Shown: positions 39,400 to 51,325, counted from the first letter of the stretch. The stretch: 64,000 nt of DNA from Engraulis encrasicolus (GCF_034702125.1 NC_085867.1:46684262-46748261); one strand, 5' to 3'. The notes: generated by a model from the sequence alone, not told the origin. Numbers and translations are program-made.

Positions 39400-39726
39400 T
39401 ATGCATTCCTCAAGGGCCATTTGCGGCCCTTGAGGCCGTTTTATCCGGCCCCCGATATAATTTTGATGTTAAGCAGCTTCACATGAAATATGACATATTT
39501 TGTAAAGGAATCTTAGAAAATACATTTGGATATTGGAATACAATTAAGTTGTATTCAGGGTACACAGAGAAGGTGTGGTCTGTTTTAAAGGTGGCTGCCT
39601 TCAATATAGGCCTTAAGTGCAGGAGGAAATCCTGGTTTGTGTTCATAGTTTGGCCCTCGGAGGACTTTTATGGCCCGCTGATTAATTTGAAGTGGCCCTT
39701 CGAATGAAAAAGGTTCCCCACCCCTG
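39400..39726 (+). mobile_element. hAT-like MITE (left end decayed), 'gtggggaacc' family
   Basis: Matches the intact copies at 51326-51597 and 52313-52610: tttgcggcccttgaggccgt early, 'gacatattttgtaaaggaat' in the middle and the right end aaggttccccacccctg. The left terminal bases are not recognisable. Confidence 0.8.
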
Positions 39727-40544
39727 GGCTAGGGGGTAGGCAATTATACATTGGAATATGGCCCATACTAGGGCCAGATGTCCCAGGCAACAGAAGAACT
39801 ACTGTAATGTATACCAACATAACTTGTTGGCTACTTCACTCCTGTACATTTTAATATTTAGATGCGACCTTGATTAATCTAATCTCACACCTCCAACCAA
39901 AACCTAGCCGTTTTAAGAATGTTAGGTGTGAATATGATACTTTGGATTTAAAAGTTGTATTGTAAAGGCGCTGGAGTGGGGGCCAGATGAAATGGCTCTG
40001 AGGCCCACGTACTGCATGTCCCCCCGGCCCCGGAGCCTTGGTTTACCCACCCCTGCATTAGGCCTCGGCTACCCAGGGGCGCTCATAAAAATGTTGGGCC
40101 CCATGAAATATTCAAGTTTTGGGCCCGCAAAATGACAAATTATGTTATCAGCATCCTTCCAGGGCCCAACTCAAACCGCCATGAAAACAGGGAAGAGTAT
40201 CATCGCTGTCACAGGGCAGATTAAGCTGACTAGCTGTAAATTCCCTTGTACATTACCGTAAGTACATATTTCTATCCTTCAACATCTACATATTCAGCCT
40301 TAGTAAGAATGTGTGAAACATTCCACACGAATCGGTAACTCGCAGATGTCTCGCAGGTGGGCCTTAGTCAACTTACTAGTCACCTGTCACTTTTTATGCC
40401 CGGCAGATCTCTCACAACAATGAAGTGTATAAATCACACTGCTCATATGTTTACATACCCTGTAGCAGAATGTATGCTTTGTGAGTGATTTCTCTGAGAA
40501 TGTGAATGATAACGTTTTTTTATGTTGTGCATTACCTCCTTTAA
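39727..40544. other. No gene recognised
   Basis: Contains 'ggccccatgaaatattc...gggcccgc' style scraps (about 40075-40170) of hAT-like repeats. No exon seen. Ends at TTAA 40541-40544. Confidence 0.4.
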
Positions 40545-43500
40545 CCCTATCGCGCCAGATGCATCATCTATGATGCATCAAATTCAAAGCCCTCTCCACG
40601 CTGACACAAAAAAAAATCCATCTCAAAAACATCCTGCGTGTCATTTCCAAACGTCCTGCAGTACACGGAAACCGCCACAAGAGAGCAGCGGTCAACAACA
40701 AGTTGATCACAGCTTGGCGAAAAATGCAAAAATGGAGTAGAAGCGGTTTCCCTGACCGACGCTGAGATATCGACAAATTGCAAAAGGTTTGTGTACAAAT
40801 TTCCGAAATATCACTCTACATCCTTTAATTTGAACACTTGCTTTGTGCAATTAATCAAGGAAGAGTTTATATTTTTACACCGTGTTGCAGAGAGATCGTG
40901 CTAAAACTGATGAAACATATAAGCACCATCCGGCGGTGGCAGGAAGTCAGCCATCAATGCATTTGCTCCATAGGGAAACTTACAAAGCATACCACGACGA
41001 TCGTTTAACAAAACACACATGTTGTTTTACTTCAAGACAAAGATATTGCCTTAAGAAACACGTTTTACTTGCGATTTTGAAAATGTAATGCAAAATGTTG
41101 AAATTATGATCTCGTAAAAAATGCATTGAAGTGAATGGAGAAATGGTCCAATTGTAGTAATGGACCCATATATTCAAATTACACATAAAAAATGAATGAT
41201 GATCTATATTACACTCATAAATAGGTTGTTAAGCATTCGATCAGCTATGTTTTTACATAGATTTTTAAAAAATACCCAACCAGGCTGTGGGAAATATATA
41301 ATATGGTCCTGCTAAAACAAGGATAGGCTTAAAAAAATGGCAGGATCTCACTAAATATTTAAAGATAATCCTCAAATTAAATTGTCTGACAACTTTTTTA
41401 AATTAAAAAAAAGATGCAAATGCATTAAAAGTCATTTTTCAATGGTCATGAAATTGGAATTTTCATTCCCTTTAAAGCCTGATGCATCATATATGATGCA
41501 TCAAATATCTCAGTGACCTTAACACATTGAGTACCGACGACGTAATAATGCGTTTTTCACGCCCATGCGTTGTATACCAAAACGTAAAAATGCGTTTTTG
41601 CATTTAAATATCATATTTTGAATCTACACCCTTCAATGGACAATATATGTGATTTTGGTAGCTCTGTGATGGACATAAATGACAACATTTGCAGTCCAAA
41701 GTTGTTTGATTGTTATGATGTTTGAGTGTTATGATTTGGATATTTTAATTTAACTTACCAAGATGTCTGGATGCCAACCCATGTCGCCTATCGCGCTGCC
41801 TGCATTGATTTCCCTAGTACGGTCACTGTAGCATGTGTTGTCTCTGACTTCACGCAATAGGTAAACACCATTGTATAGTGCCTGGAGTATCTTGAACTTT
41901 CTGGACTTGCTAGACCTTTACCAGATCCTTGGATCCAAATGGCACCCGATATGTGGTTGCAGTAATGCGCTCCGATTTGGACGTTTGATCGCCAAAAAGA
42001 TAAGTTTCTGTGTCTTCCTGTATGTGAGAAGCCAGAAGCTAGCATGGCTACATATCATGATTCCCTGATTGTCGCTCCCAACGCAGGACGCTCCCCTGTC
42101 GGCTCGCTCCCACTAGCCAGACTATCGATCCGGGTGGGACTACACGTCCGGGAGTGATAGAAACACCTGGGACTACACGTCCGGGAGCGATATCAGTTGG
42201 GAGTGTCCATCTGCCACCGCATATGATTCGGATCGGATGGGCTAGGCTACATCTAAGCATCATATCATTTGGATTTGTTGTCAATGTTGGGCTATTATTT
42301 CGGGAGTCATCGGGAGCTATTTTAGCAAATGTCTCACCCTCTGCATGTGTGCAAAGAGTTTGTGATCAGTCCACGTGAAAAACGGGGATTTCAAAGGGCA
42401 TCGATTGCTGGTGTCGTAGTGTGACAGAGCAGGAGGTGTGCTGCCGTATTCGTGAATCGTGCTATGTTGTTGTTTCCCTAGTAGCCTACGATCGGTAGCG
42501 TGTATTGTGTCTGACTTCACGCAATAGGTAAACACAGAGACCATTGTATATCGTGCCAGGAGTATCTTGAACTTTCTGGGCTTGCTACCTAGACCTTTAC
42601 CAGCTCCTTGGATCAAAATGGCACCCGAATTGTAATTGGAGTAATGCGCTCCGATTTAGAAGTTTGATCGCCAACCAGATAAGTTTATTTGATTATTCAC
42701 CCCTATGTTGAACTGTCTTCCTGTATGTGAAAAGCCAGAAGCTAGCATAGATGGCTACATATGGATCGGATGGGCTACATCTAAGCATCATATCATTGGG
42801 ATTTGTTGTCAATGTTGGGCTATTATTTCGGGAGTCATCGGGAACTATTTTAGCAAATGTCCGACCTTCTGCATGTGTGCAAAGAGCTTGTGTTCAGTCT
42901 GTGTGAAACACGTGGATTTCGAAGGGCATTTGGCGCCTTCACCAGCTCGGGACCTCTCGAGACAGCTGACGACACTGCTCACATGACAATCGAGTTCTGG
43001 AGTTTGGCGCATGAACGCCACTGATCCCGGAACAATCGGGATTCATGCGTGTTTTGTTTTGGTTCTCTTTTCTTTTTTTCACCTCACCTTGAGCCTTCAC
43101 ACCCACGACATATAATTTTAGCTTAAGTAGACTAAATCAAACTGTCAGATACCAGCAGTACTGACATATGTACATTTGCAATTGAATGACATCAACTGGT
43201 GTTGTTGATAGTGATTACAAGATGATATTTTAGCATTTCTGATACTGTTTACATGCAAGTTCCATGCATGTGCGCCATGTTGATGATGCGTGTGTCGTCA
43301 TACAAAACATAAGCTCGGGAACTCGTTGTTCTATACTTCCGCCTGAGATCAACCTCGATAATTATCGATCTGACATTGCGTCACCAAATCTTCACGCCCA
43401 CTTTCCCGAGGTTTTAGGTCGGCTTTCTTGGGATTCTCGACTTTTTGAACGCGGTAATTGATTGCCGGTGTCGTAGTGGTTTAGAGCAGGAGGTGTGTCT

Positions 43501-43984
43501 TGACGTGCAGGAAGATGTGTGTCAGAGCTAACCTTGCACCAAATTGTGATTAAAACCAACTCATCCCCTTTCAAACTCGTCACATTCTGAAGAAGCGCAC
43601 CCTTCACAAAAACCTCAATATCTCCGATTGTAGCTGAATTCCATGGATACCCACTTCGGTTTAGCGTGGGTTTACTCGGCAATAAAAGCTCGTAGAGACA
43701 CACAGTTTTCACCTACTAAGAGGGCAGCGTCTCCACTTTCAAACGAGTCATAACATATTTCAGTGGCCCTATCACATAATAAGCTGTGAGTCTACAAAAA
43801 AACGTAAAAAAGGGCTTAGAACGCTGGTATTCTACGACATAATTCCGTGAGCACCGCCGGTATTCAATGTGTTAACAAAATTTTGATTTTTTTTTTTACA
43901 TTTCTTATAAGGGACCAATATTGAAGCAAATTCCAAAAAAATAGAATTTTCTCTCATTGCTTTCATGGTTCAGGTTTCACAGGG
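40545..43984. mobile_element. Possible TTAA-flanked piggyBac-like element hosting another element
   Basis: TTAA at 40541-40544 is followed by CCCTATCGCGCC, and CACAGGG precedes TTAA at 43985-43988. The terminal CCCT/AGGG pair and TTAA target fit piggyBac, but only four bases are inverted. Subterminal 'gatgcatcat(c/a)tatgatgcatca' palindromes occur at 40558-40580 and 41480-41504. No transposase seen. Confidence 0.45.
41523..43871. mobile_element. 2.35-kb element with TTAA TSD and internal tandem duplication
   Basis: TTAA at 41519-41522 and 43872-43875; ends CACATTGAGTACCGACGACG and the inverse of CGGTATTCAATGTG. Inside, 41860-42440 and 42535-42935 are two diverged direct copies (for example tatcttgaactttctg(g/g)ac, then tgttgtcaatgttgggctat). 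No convincing transposase frame. Confidence 0.7.
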
Positions 43985-44104
43985 TTAACATCAATGACTG
44001 CTTGAAATTGTTCGAGGTAGTTACGGATAAGGCTCTTAGTTGTCTCAAATGGCAAAACTGCCCATTCTTCCTGGGATTCACAAAAACTAGGGTGCTTCGT
44101 CCGG

Positions 44105-44380
44105 ACGTGCCTACGTCACTAGTGATGCGCGTCCTCGTTGCCGAACTGCAGTGGGCACTGCACTGGGACTCACTAGTTTCAAACAAGCGATTTAGGGTTA
44201 GGTTTAGGGTTAAGGTTAGTGTTTGGGTTAGGGTTAGGTTTAGGGTTCAGGTTAGGTTTAAGGTTAAGGTTAGGGTTAGGTTTAGGGTTAAGATTAGGGA
44301 CAGTATGGACGGTTGTCATGGCGACGATTCAAACGTCGTCGGCAACAAGGACGTGCATAGCTATTGTGACGTAGGCACGT
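44105..44380. mobile_element. Inverted-repeat element enclosing telomere-like repeats
   Basis: The ends acgtgcctacgtcac...gtcctcgttgcc (44105-44142) and their inverse (44340-44380) pair over about 38 bp. The centre, 44191-44300, is degenerate TTAGGG-type repeat (ttagggtta, tttaggg and ggttagg variants). The 141-codon + frame here translates the repeat. Confidence 0.75.
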
Positions 44381-44601
44381 AATATTGCTAATTAATACCG
44401 AAACAACCTAGAATTTGTTTGTCGGACAAACAAACTTTGTCCCCATTCTTCCTGTTAGAAAAGGCTGTTTCCTATAACATCTTTGTGTGTCTTTGTGCTG
44501 GAACCTCACGTTTGAGGTCTCCCCTGAGTGGCTCAATTACGTTGAGGTCAGGAGAGTGAGATGGCCGCTCCAGAACCTCCATTGTATTTTTTTAATGAAA
44601 C

Positions 44602-44806
44602 CAGGGCTGGACTGGCCATCTGGCATACCGGGCATTACCCTTGTGGGCCCCTATTTTCAGAAATGTTTTATTTTTATTTACATTTCTGAAAATAGGGGCC
44701 CACGTAGTGTGGGGCCCACCGGTGAGTCAGTTCTGCGCCGCTAATTATGAGGGGCCCCTTTAAGACCAAAATTCCCGGGCCCTATTTCTCCCCCAGTCCA
44801 GTCCTG
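44602..44806 (+). mobile_element. Intact hAT-like MITE (CAGGGCTGGACTGG), TSD aa(t/g)gaaac
   Basis: Ends CAGGGCTGGACTGGCC and CCCCAGTCCAGTCCTG; flanks aatgaaac (44594-44601) and aaggaaac (44807-44814) with one mismatch. This is the best copy of a family also seen at 29800, 31030, 35746 and 38538. Confidence 0.87.
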
Positions 44807-44814
44807 AAGGAAAC

Positions 44815-45315
44815 TAAGGACAGGTTGACTTGCCCTATTGTGTATTGAGTTGTATACTTTGTCTTCATGTTGGCTGTAACAAGTTATGATGGTGGTGAAA
44901 ACAGACCTCCCTTTGGGGACAATAAAGGCTATCTAATCTAACCTAATCTAATCAGACAATGATGAGTGTGAAGTTTCCCCCTGTATTTCCCACTAGTTAA
45001 TGTATTCATCATTCCATGAATACGGAGTAGGTAAAAGTAGGCCTACAATATATTTGTTACTCTGTTGCTGTCTGTCCCCTATAACATCAGTGAACTTCCA
45101 CCTTGTTTCAGTGAAGCATGTTTCATGAAGTCAGACATGTGGACCAGCAAGCACATCTGGGCATCGAACCGAGGTGGACAAGAGAGCAAGATTACAAAGA
45201 GCAATTTTCAAAGAGTGACTGAGAACCCTACCGTAGCCATGGGGCCATCACACATTTGTTCATGTCCAACATCCTGCAACAGCAGCTGCGAATTTTTGAG
45301 TCGGTGCATAATAAT
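44815..45315 (+). other. Retroposon-like 3' end, otherwise no gene
   Basis: 44840-44955 (ctttggggacaataaaggct then tctaatctaacctaatc) looks like a retroposon 3' tail, similar to 38880-38941. The rest is unassigned. Confidence 0.5.
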
Positions 45316-45594
45316 GGGCAGTCATGGGTAAGCGGTTCGGGTGTCAGACTTGTGTCCCAAAGGTTGCCGGTTCGACTCCCAACCCGCCATCCTTCTTCAT
45401 GACTGAGGTACCCTGAGCATGGTACAGTCCCGCCGCACTACTCCCTTTGGGGCGCTATTGCGGGCTGCCCCTTGCACAGGTGAGGCATTAATGCAATTTC
45501 GTTGTGTGCAGTGAACTCTTTTGTGCTGTGGAGTTCTGTGTCACAATGACAATGGGAGTTGGAGTTTCCCGATTGGGCTTTCACTAACACCAGC
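45316..45594 (+). mobile_element. tRNA-derived SINE, family B, copy 1
   Basis: The head has an A box (TGGGTAAGCGG) and B box (GGTTCGACTCC), then tgaggtaccctgagcatggt and a body ending 'gacaatgggagttggagttt cc..gggctttcac'. Two further copies: 55590-55922 (+) and 62022-62310 (-). Confidence 0.88.
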
Positions 45595-45599
45595 AACCT

Positions 45600-46546
45600 C
45601 GTTTTGGTAGCAGGATGCCCCCTGGGTGCATTTGCCCCGGGGCCCAGGGGGGCCCTCCTATATTGGTAGTGGGGGCCCTATTGTGACTTGGCAGGCTGTA
45701 TGGGGGGCCCTATAAGTGTAACCCCCTTACCTGCGCTCAAGACAAGAGGGGCCCTATAAGTGTCTTGCCCTGGGGCCTTGTGTGCAATTGTTCCGCCAGT
45801 GTGGTGTTGCCAGATTGGGCTGTTTCCCACCCAATTGGGCTGCTTAGGATGGCTGTCTGCGGGTAAAAATGTCACTTAGCAGGGAAAACCGCCCAATATT
45901 TGACCCTAGAAATCAATATAGTTGGGTGGGTGGGGTTTAGTGCTACCAGGCAGGTTTTCAGCATTTTTTTGGGCCGGAAATCTTCATTCTCATCTGGCAA
46001 CCCTGAATCCAGGTAATATGTCACCCACCCACTCCAGCCAGGCTCCCATGACACGGTGGCCCATCCCCAGCCTGTGGACGTCCTGCAGGCTGCAGCAGTT
46101 GAGTCCTGTGGCCGTTAAGCGGAGGAGTGTTGCCAGATTGTCCTGGGGCTTAGGATGGCTGTCTGCGGATAAAAATGGCATTTAGCAGGGAAAACCGATC
46201 TGCCCAATATGTCACTGCCACTCACCCCACCCAGGCCCCCATGACACGGTGGCCCATCCCCAGCCGGTGGTGGACGTCCTGTAGCAGGATTCCCTGCGTG
46301 CCATTGAGCGGAGGAGGAGGAACCCTGCCCCCGATGCCACCGCCAACGCCAACGCCACCACCACCGCCACCGCCAACGCCAACGCCACCACCACCGCCAT
46401 CAGTTTGAAAACCACTGAATCCGGGCAATATGTGGAGCTATAGGGGGGGCGAGCAGGGTATTTGTGACTTGGCAGGTTGTATGGGGGGCCCTATAATAAG
46501 TGTCTTGCCCTGGGGCCTTGTGTGCAATTGCTCCACCCACTGCCAC
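45600..46546 (-). repeat. Decayed tandem copies of the NPFFR-like 3' end
   Basis: Segments matching the receptor's terminal coding region (46547-46700) recur downstream at about 46020-46130 and 46205-46405: ccatgacacggtggcccatc, then 'gacgtcctg(c/t)agcagg', 'gagcggaggaggaggaaccc' and the ccaccgccaac tract. A linked block 'ggggccctataagtgtcttg' occurs at about 45700-45785 and 46480-46530. The copies are broken by unrelated sequence ('tgttgccagattgggc', hAT-like) and cannot encode a receptor. Confidence 0.8.
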
Positions 46547-47432
46547 TCACTCCACCCAGGCCCCCATGACGCGGCGGCTCATCCCCAGCCTGTTTACGTC
46601 CTGCAGCAGGATTCCCTGCGTGCCGTGGAGCGGAGGAGGAGGAACCCTGCCCCCACCGCCACCGCCCCCAACGCCACCGCCACCGCCACCGCACGGCGGC
46701 ATCAACTCCTGGGACACCTTGTTGGGCGGCGGCAGGATGAAGCGTGCGGCGGCGCCGGGCCGCACCACCACCATGCCCAGCGAGGCGCAGGAGCGGCAGG
46801 CCACGGCCGCCTGGAACCCGCGGCGGAAGTTCTCGTTGAAGAAGCCGTAGATGATGGGGTTGATGCCGCTGTTGGAGAAGGCCAGCCAGTGGGCCACGGG
46901 GAACAGGTAGTTGCTGAGGAAGTCCACCTGCCGCTGGCTCAGGTCCTGGTAGTCGGCCATGAGCCAGAGCGTCCACAGAGGCAGCCAGGAGACCATGAAG
47001 AGCAGCGCCACCATGATGAGCATCTTGATGACGCGCACGCGGCGCCGCGAGCGCTGGCCTCGGCGCGTCTCAGCCGCCTGGCCCGTGGTGGCGCCCGTCG
47101 TCGCGCCCGTCTGCCTCAGCTTGGCCGAGAGCTTGGCGGCGATGCAGCCGTACATGACGCTGATGACCACCAGCGGCGCCAGGTAGATGTGCACGAAGAT
47201 GACGGTGGTGTAGATGCGGCGCATCTCGGGCCGCGGCCAGTCCTCGTAGCAGACGAAGAGCGGGTAGGTGCGGTTGCCCTGCTCCATGTAGGCGTTGGCG
47301 TAGTGCGCCACCGTCAGCGTGGCGGCCGAGGGGAAGATGACGGCGAAGGCCAGCAGCCAGATGAAGAGGATGGCGAAGAGGGCCGTCACGGGCCGCGTGC
47401 GGTGCCGGAAGGGGTACACGATGCCCCTGAAC
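46547..47432 (-). CDS. NPFF receptor 1-like, last coding exon (TM4-TM7 and C-tail)
   Basis: The acceptor attccag at 47439-47433 joins AG (exon 2) to G TTC, giving D-R-F at the cytoplasmic end of TM3, followed by RGIVYPFRHR. Then come TM4 (ALFAILFIWLL), an extracellular loop with NRTYPLFVC and EDWP, TM5 (IYLAPLVVISVMYG), an Arg-rich third loop, TM6 (FMVSWLPLWTLW), and TM7 with NPIIYGFFNENFRRGF and helix 8. The tail has Cys residues (ACRSC) suited to palmitoylation, a VVVRP motif recalling mammalian NPFFR1, and an unusual Gly run encoded by GGC/GGT repeats before TGA at 46549-46547. The receptor binds RFamide peptides of the NPFF/GnIH type and couples to Gi. Very high GC at third positions, unlike the surrounding DNA. 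Joined length is 426 residues. The NRTYPL loop favours NPFFR1 over NPFFR2. Confidence 0.93.
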
Positions 47433-47469
47433 CTGGAATGGGAAGACATTACAGTACAATACATTAGAG

Positions 47470-47825
47470 CAGTCTTTCTCAACCTTTTTTTAGGCGAGGC
47501 ACCCTTTCAATTCGTTAAAAATGTCAAGGCACCCCAAACCAACAAGCCGCAACGTGGCATCGCATCTGATGCCACACAAACTTAGAAAAGTAACACATTT
47601 GGAGATGTCACATCACCTACGTTCAAAGTTGCAGCTGACTGGGGCGACCTATATTTGCTTTATTGTGATGCTGATGAAAGATTCCACTGACTAACATTAA
47701 CTTATCAATTTAGACAAATATGTATTATATTACATAATTTTATTTATCAGCCACGTTTCCGCGGCACCCCTGAGGGGGGCCTGCGGCACCCCAGGGTGCC
47801 CCGGCACCCCTGTTGAGAAACACTG
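47470..47825. mobile_element. hAT-like MITE in receptor intron, perfect TSD cattagag
   Basis: Ends CAGTCTTTCTCAACC and GTTGAGAAACACTG; cattagag at 47462-47469 and 47826-47833. Same family as 52913-53256 (inverted). It sits 37 bp upstream of the last exon's acceptor on the receptor strand. Confidence 0.92.
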
Positions 47826-47833
47826 CATTAGAG

Positions 47834-48071
47834 CAGTGGTTCTTTTCCTACCCCCTTACCTGCGCTCAAGACAAGCTGCGCACCACCATTCAATACTTTA
47901 ATACTCACTAAAAGTGATTTAAGTGAATAATTACTTTGCATGAGGGGCCTGATTATAATGTTTGCTTGCAGAATTTTGGTCCCAACCTCAACACAAACAG
48001 AATTCTGCGCACTCCCTGAAATCTCTGGCGCAGCCTCAGGGGGTGCCCACACCCCAGGTTAAGAACCAGCG
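47834..48071. mobile_element. Second hAT-like MITE directly abutting the first, TSD cattaga(g/c)
   Basis: Starts CAGTGGTTCTTTTCC and ends AGGTTAAGAACCAGCG. Its left flank is the right TSD of the preceding element (47826-47833); its right flank is cattagac (48072-48079). Three copies of the 8-mer therefore bracket two elements. Confidence 0.82.
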
Positions 48072-48079
48072 CATTAGAC

Positions 48080-49176
48080 TACACTACATTACATTACAGC
48101 ACATAACACGCTAAGGCCTACTAGGTCCTTACTAAGGTTAAATTGTTTGGTAATAAATCCCTTATTGTGCATGAACAAGACATTTGCCAATACATGCCTA
48201 ACAAACGTTTGATTTTGCCTTGTACATGCCTTACAAGTTACTTATACAGGCATATTGTATGTATTAGTGCTAATAGATGTATCCCTAAAATAAAGTGTTA
48301 CCCATAACACTTCACTACATTATGTTACATTTTGGTGACTGAAGGGGTATATGATGCCGGTGAACCTGGGAAGACATAACATTACATTACATTACATTAC
48401 ATTACGTTACATTACATTACATTACATTACGTTACATTAGAACCTTCCCAGTTTCACTCTCCCATTACTTTCCTGTCGCCTTTCCAACTGCCCTGTCCAA
48501 TGAAGGCAAGGACAACAGTCTGGAAGGGACAGATAGTCCGGAGTGACCGGAGCATCTTCAGATGTGGAAGTTTACTTGTTGACTCCTTTCTCTCCCTGCA
48601 TTACTAGTCCTTTGCCGTGACACACCAGATTGTGAAGTGCAGGACTGTGGAGGATATCTCTCTTTTCTAAAAAACACTCTTGAAGTCTCAACATCAAACA
48701 CTTCTGAAGATGCTGTCAGCAATCCTAAACATTTAATTATCTCTGATTATGTCCAATTTGGCAGCCGTCATTCATATTCATGTAGGACTACCGCTAGCAG
48801 CATCTGAATTTGTTGTATGAATTAATGCATGTTATTATATGGTTGTGACGTCATCGGTCGAATGCTCCATTCATTTCAACGGGGCTCCCCAACGTTCGCA
48901 CGTCTGTTATTTTTCGATAACGGACGGGTTGGTCTATAACAGACCGCTATCAATGGCAACAAGACTTTTCACTGCTAAAGCGACTTTTCAACAAGACTCT
49001 AATCAGCTGCTGTGATAGACAACACCTGTTGTCCTGGCTACCTAGCTGTTGCCTAGCGGTGTTCCACAACGGCACTGCTTTGTTTTGTGCAGCAACAATC
49101 TTAACATTAAATAGCCCTAAAGAAATGTCCCCGCCATGTGTGAGTCATTTAAGTATATCCATATAAAGCGGGTTAA
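48080..49176 (-). other. Intron of the receptor; ATTAC pentamer run
   Basis: An (attac)n run with occasional 'attacg' at about 48376-48440. Otherwise no feature recognised. Confidence 0.55.
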
Positions 49177-50347
49177 CTTTCGGCGAGTCGGTCGCTTTGT
49201 GGAATAGCAGCACTTCAGAGAGAACAAGACTCCTCCGCTCCGCGTCGGGGTCTAAAGATTCTCTAGCCCCCTGCACACTGGGCAATACGGTCACCGCATC
49301 ACCGGAGTGGTAGCCAAAGAGGCTTGAGACAAGAGGGCTTACTCACGTCATAACAGCGTAGTAGGAAATGATGGCGAGGGGAGTACGGAAATGTTATTCA
49401 CTGTGGAACAGGTCATAGGACAGCGTGAATGTCTGTCAGCTGTCCTTAATTACCCCCAGCAATTACTGCTGACCAACAGCTGCCGTTACTTGGCCACAAA
49501 TTATCCATCATGGTGTCGCCCCCACTGACCATGTGCAAGGGAGTACGAAAATGGCATCCATCGCACCCACTGACCAATGACCATGAGCAAGGGAGTTAAT
49601 TTTCCATCCACTCGTGTCCTCAGGCAACGCCCCCGTACTACACCGTGGCCAATGCATTCCCCGCCAAGAGATTGTTCTTTCTCTTGAGTTTCTTTGGTGG
49701 TAGCCACCTAGTGGACACCGTATTACTTCAGAAAAACTCCCGCAAGCAGTCTAGTAGTGGCTGGTTTGAAACATGGCGGACGGAGCAGAAAATGCCTCCA
49801 AACTTCTTTATTTGAACACTAAAAACGCTTCGTTTCACTTTTTTGTAGTGTCTTACTGATAAAGATCATGTGTGAAAAGTATTGGTGTGTTTGGTGATGA
49901 ATTTGGTTTTCGTAATTTCGTATCAAATCATAAATGCTTGTTTTCTTGTCCACCTATCTAGTGTGGATTATATAATGATAAAGTTTGAACATTATCGCCG
50001 TTTTTAACAGCTTAGAACGGCGTAATTTTGATATTTATCTATTAATTTTTGAGAAGATCCGCGGGAAATCCTAAAGTGTTTATCATCACCATAGCAACAG
50101 CTCTCTTTACCGTGCGGTTAGGCACGGTATTTTCCGGACAAGTTGAAATATTTGAACGTATGCGGAAGCTCTCGGATGCAGACTTTCTTCCGCACCGAAC
50201 TGTTCGAACTCCAACTGCATACGGAATGCGGTTCTCCATAGACAATGAATGGTTAACGGTCAAACCGGATTCGTATTACCGCATGTAATGTGCAGGGGGC
50301 TTCTCTGTCGTGCTGCTATTCCACGGTAGCGACCTTCTCGCCGAACG
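49177..50347. mobile_element. 1.17-kb inverted-repeat element, TTAA TSD
   Basis: TTAA at 49173-49176 and 50348-50351; ends CTTTCGGCGAGTCGGTCGC and the inverse of GCGACCTTCTCGCCGAACG. A second inverted block, gccccctgcacac(t)..., lies at 49267 and about 50290. The 79-codon + and 73-codon - frames near 50050-50290 are not recognised. Confidence 0.78.
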
Positions 50348-51325
50348 TTAACCCTTACTTCATGCACCCACCCTCTTACCCACCTTTCATAATGTGATTC
50401 CCTGAATTGCATCGAGCACATCTTTCACAGTTCCAGAACTTCCGGTCAATTTGCAACTTTATAGCAGGAACAGATAGAGAGGGTATTTAATTGGTGATTC
50501 ATTTTGGGATTCAATGATTGTGCTTTTTGGCGTTGACAGTCATACTCGTGCAATGCAAACAGTATTTTTTGTGGGGTGGCCAACTGCTCTTTTTTGGCCC
50601 AGTAAACTTTGTATTACATGCACCTAGTTTTGCCCCAGGAGCTAAGCAGACATAAATGCAGCATTTGAAAGCCAATTTCACTAACACTGAAGGCCACTTC
50701 CATGTACTGCATAATAACCAGGTATAATTCATTGCAGAAATTGTGATATCTGAGCACAATGCAAGACACAAAACAAATGGAAAAAACAGCCATGGGGGTC
50801 ACATGTAGTTATTTGGGTCTTTCAACCTTTCTGATCTAACATGGCCTCTAGGTGGTGCTGTGATGACATAAAGAATCCCAAAGCTGTGGCTCCCTATTGC
50901 AGGGGTTCCTAGACTTAACCATGACAAGACTCTGATTCAGTATTTTTGACCCTGTCGCGGCCCCCACTTTGAAGACCACTGCCTTATTGGAACCACTCAC
51001 CCTCCCAGTGTCATGAACCCTGTCTACACTTCAGACCGCAGACTTCACAGAGCATTGAATGATACAAGATGATCAACTCGCCATCAATGTTGCCTGTTTA
51101 GGATGACTTGCTGCGGGCAGTGGCGCACAGGGCCCCAGGGCAAGACACTGATGCATGGGGGCCCCCCATGCAACCTGCCAAGGTCCCAATAGGGCCCCAA
51201 CCACCAATACAAGAAGGCCCTGGGCCCCGGGACAAATGCCCTGCTTGACCCTATAGCTGCGCCCCTGGCTGCGGGTTAACAAGAAGGTATTGGGCAGGTT
51301 TTTCTGTAGGTTTATTGCTATAGAT
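50348..51325 (-). other. Receptor intron, scraps of 'ggggcccc' repeats
   Basis: The segment 51117-51245 (gccccagggcaagacactga ... gggccccgggacaaatgccc) is the inverse of a repeat also seen at 45615-45790. No exon. Confidence 0.55.

Noticed and set aside
44191..44300. True telomere end
   Set aside because: The repeats are degenerate, short, and enclosed in inverted repeats with ordinary sequence on both sides.
45316..45390. A functional tRNA gene
   Set aside because: The same head recurs at 55590 and 62300 followed by an identical non-tRNA body, so it is a SINE head.
46430..47467. 345-codon open frame on the + strand
   Set aside because: It is antisense to the receptor's GC-rich last exon. 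The high third-position GC of the real gene suppresses stops on the other strand, and the translation is low-complexity (His/Arg/Ala) with no domain.
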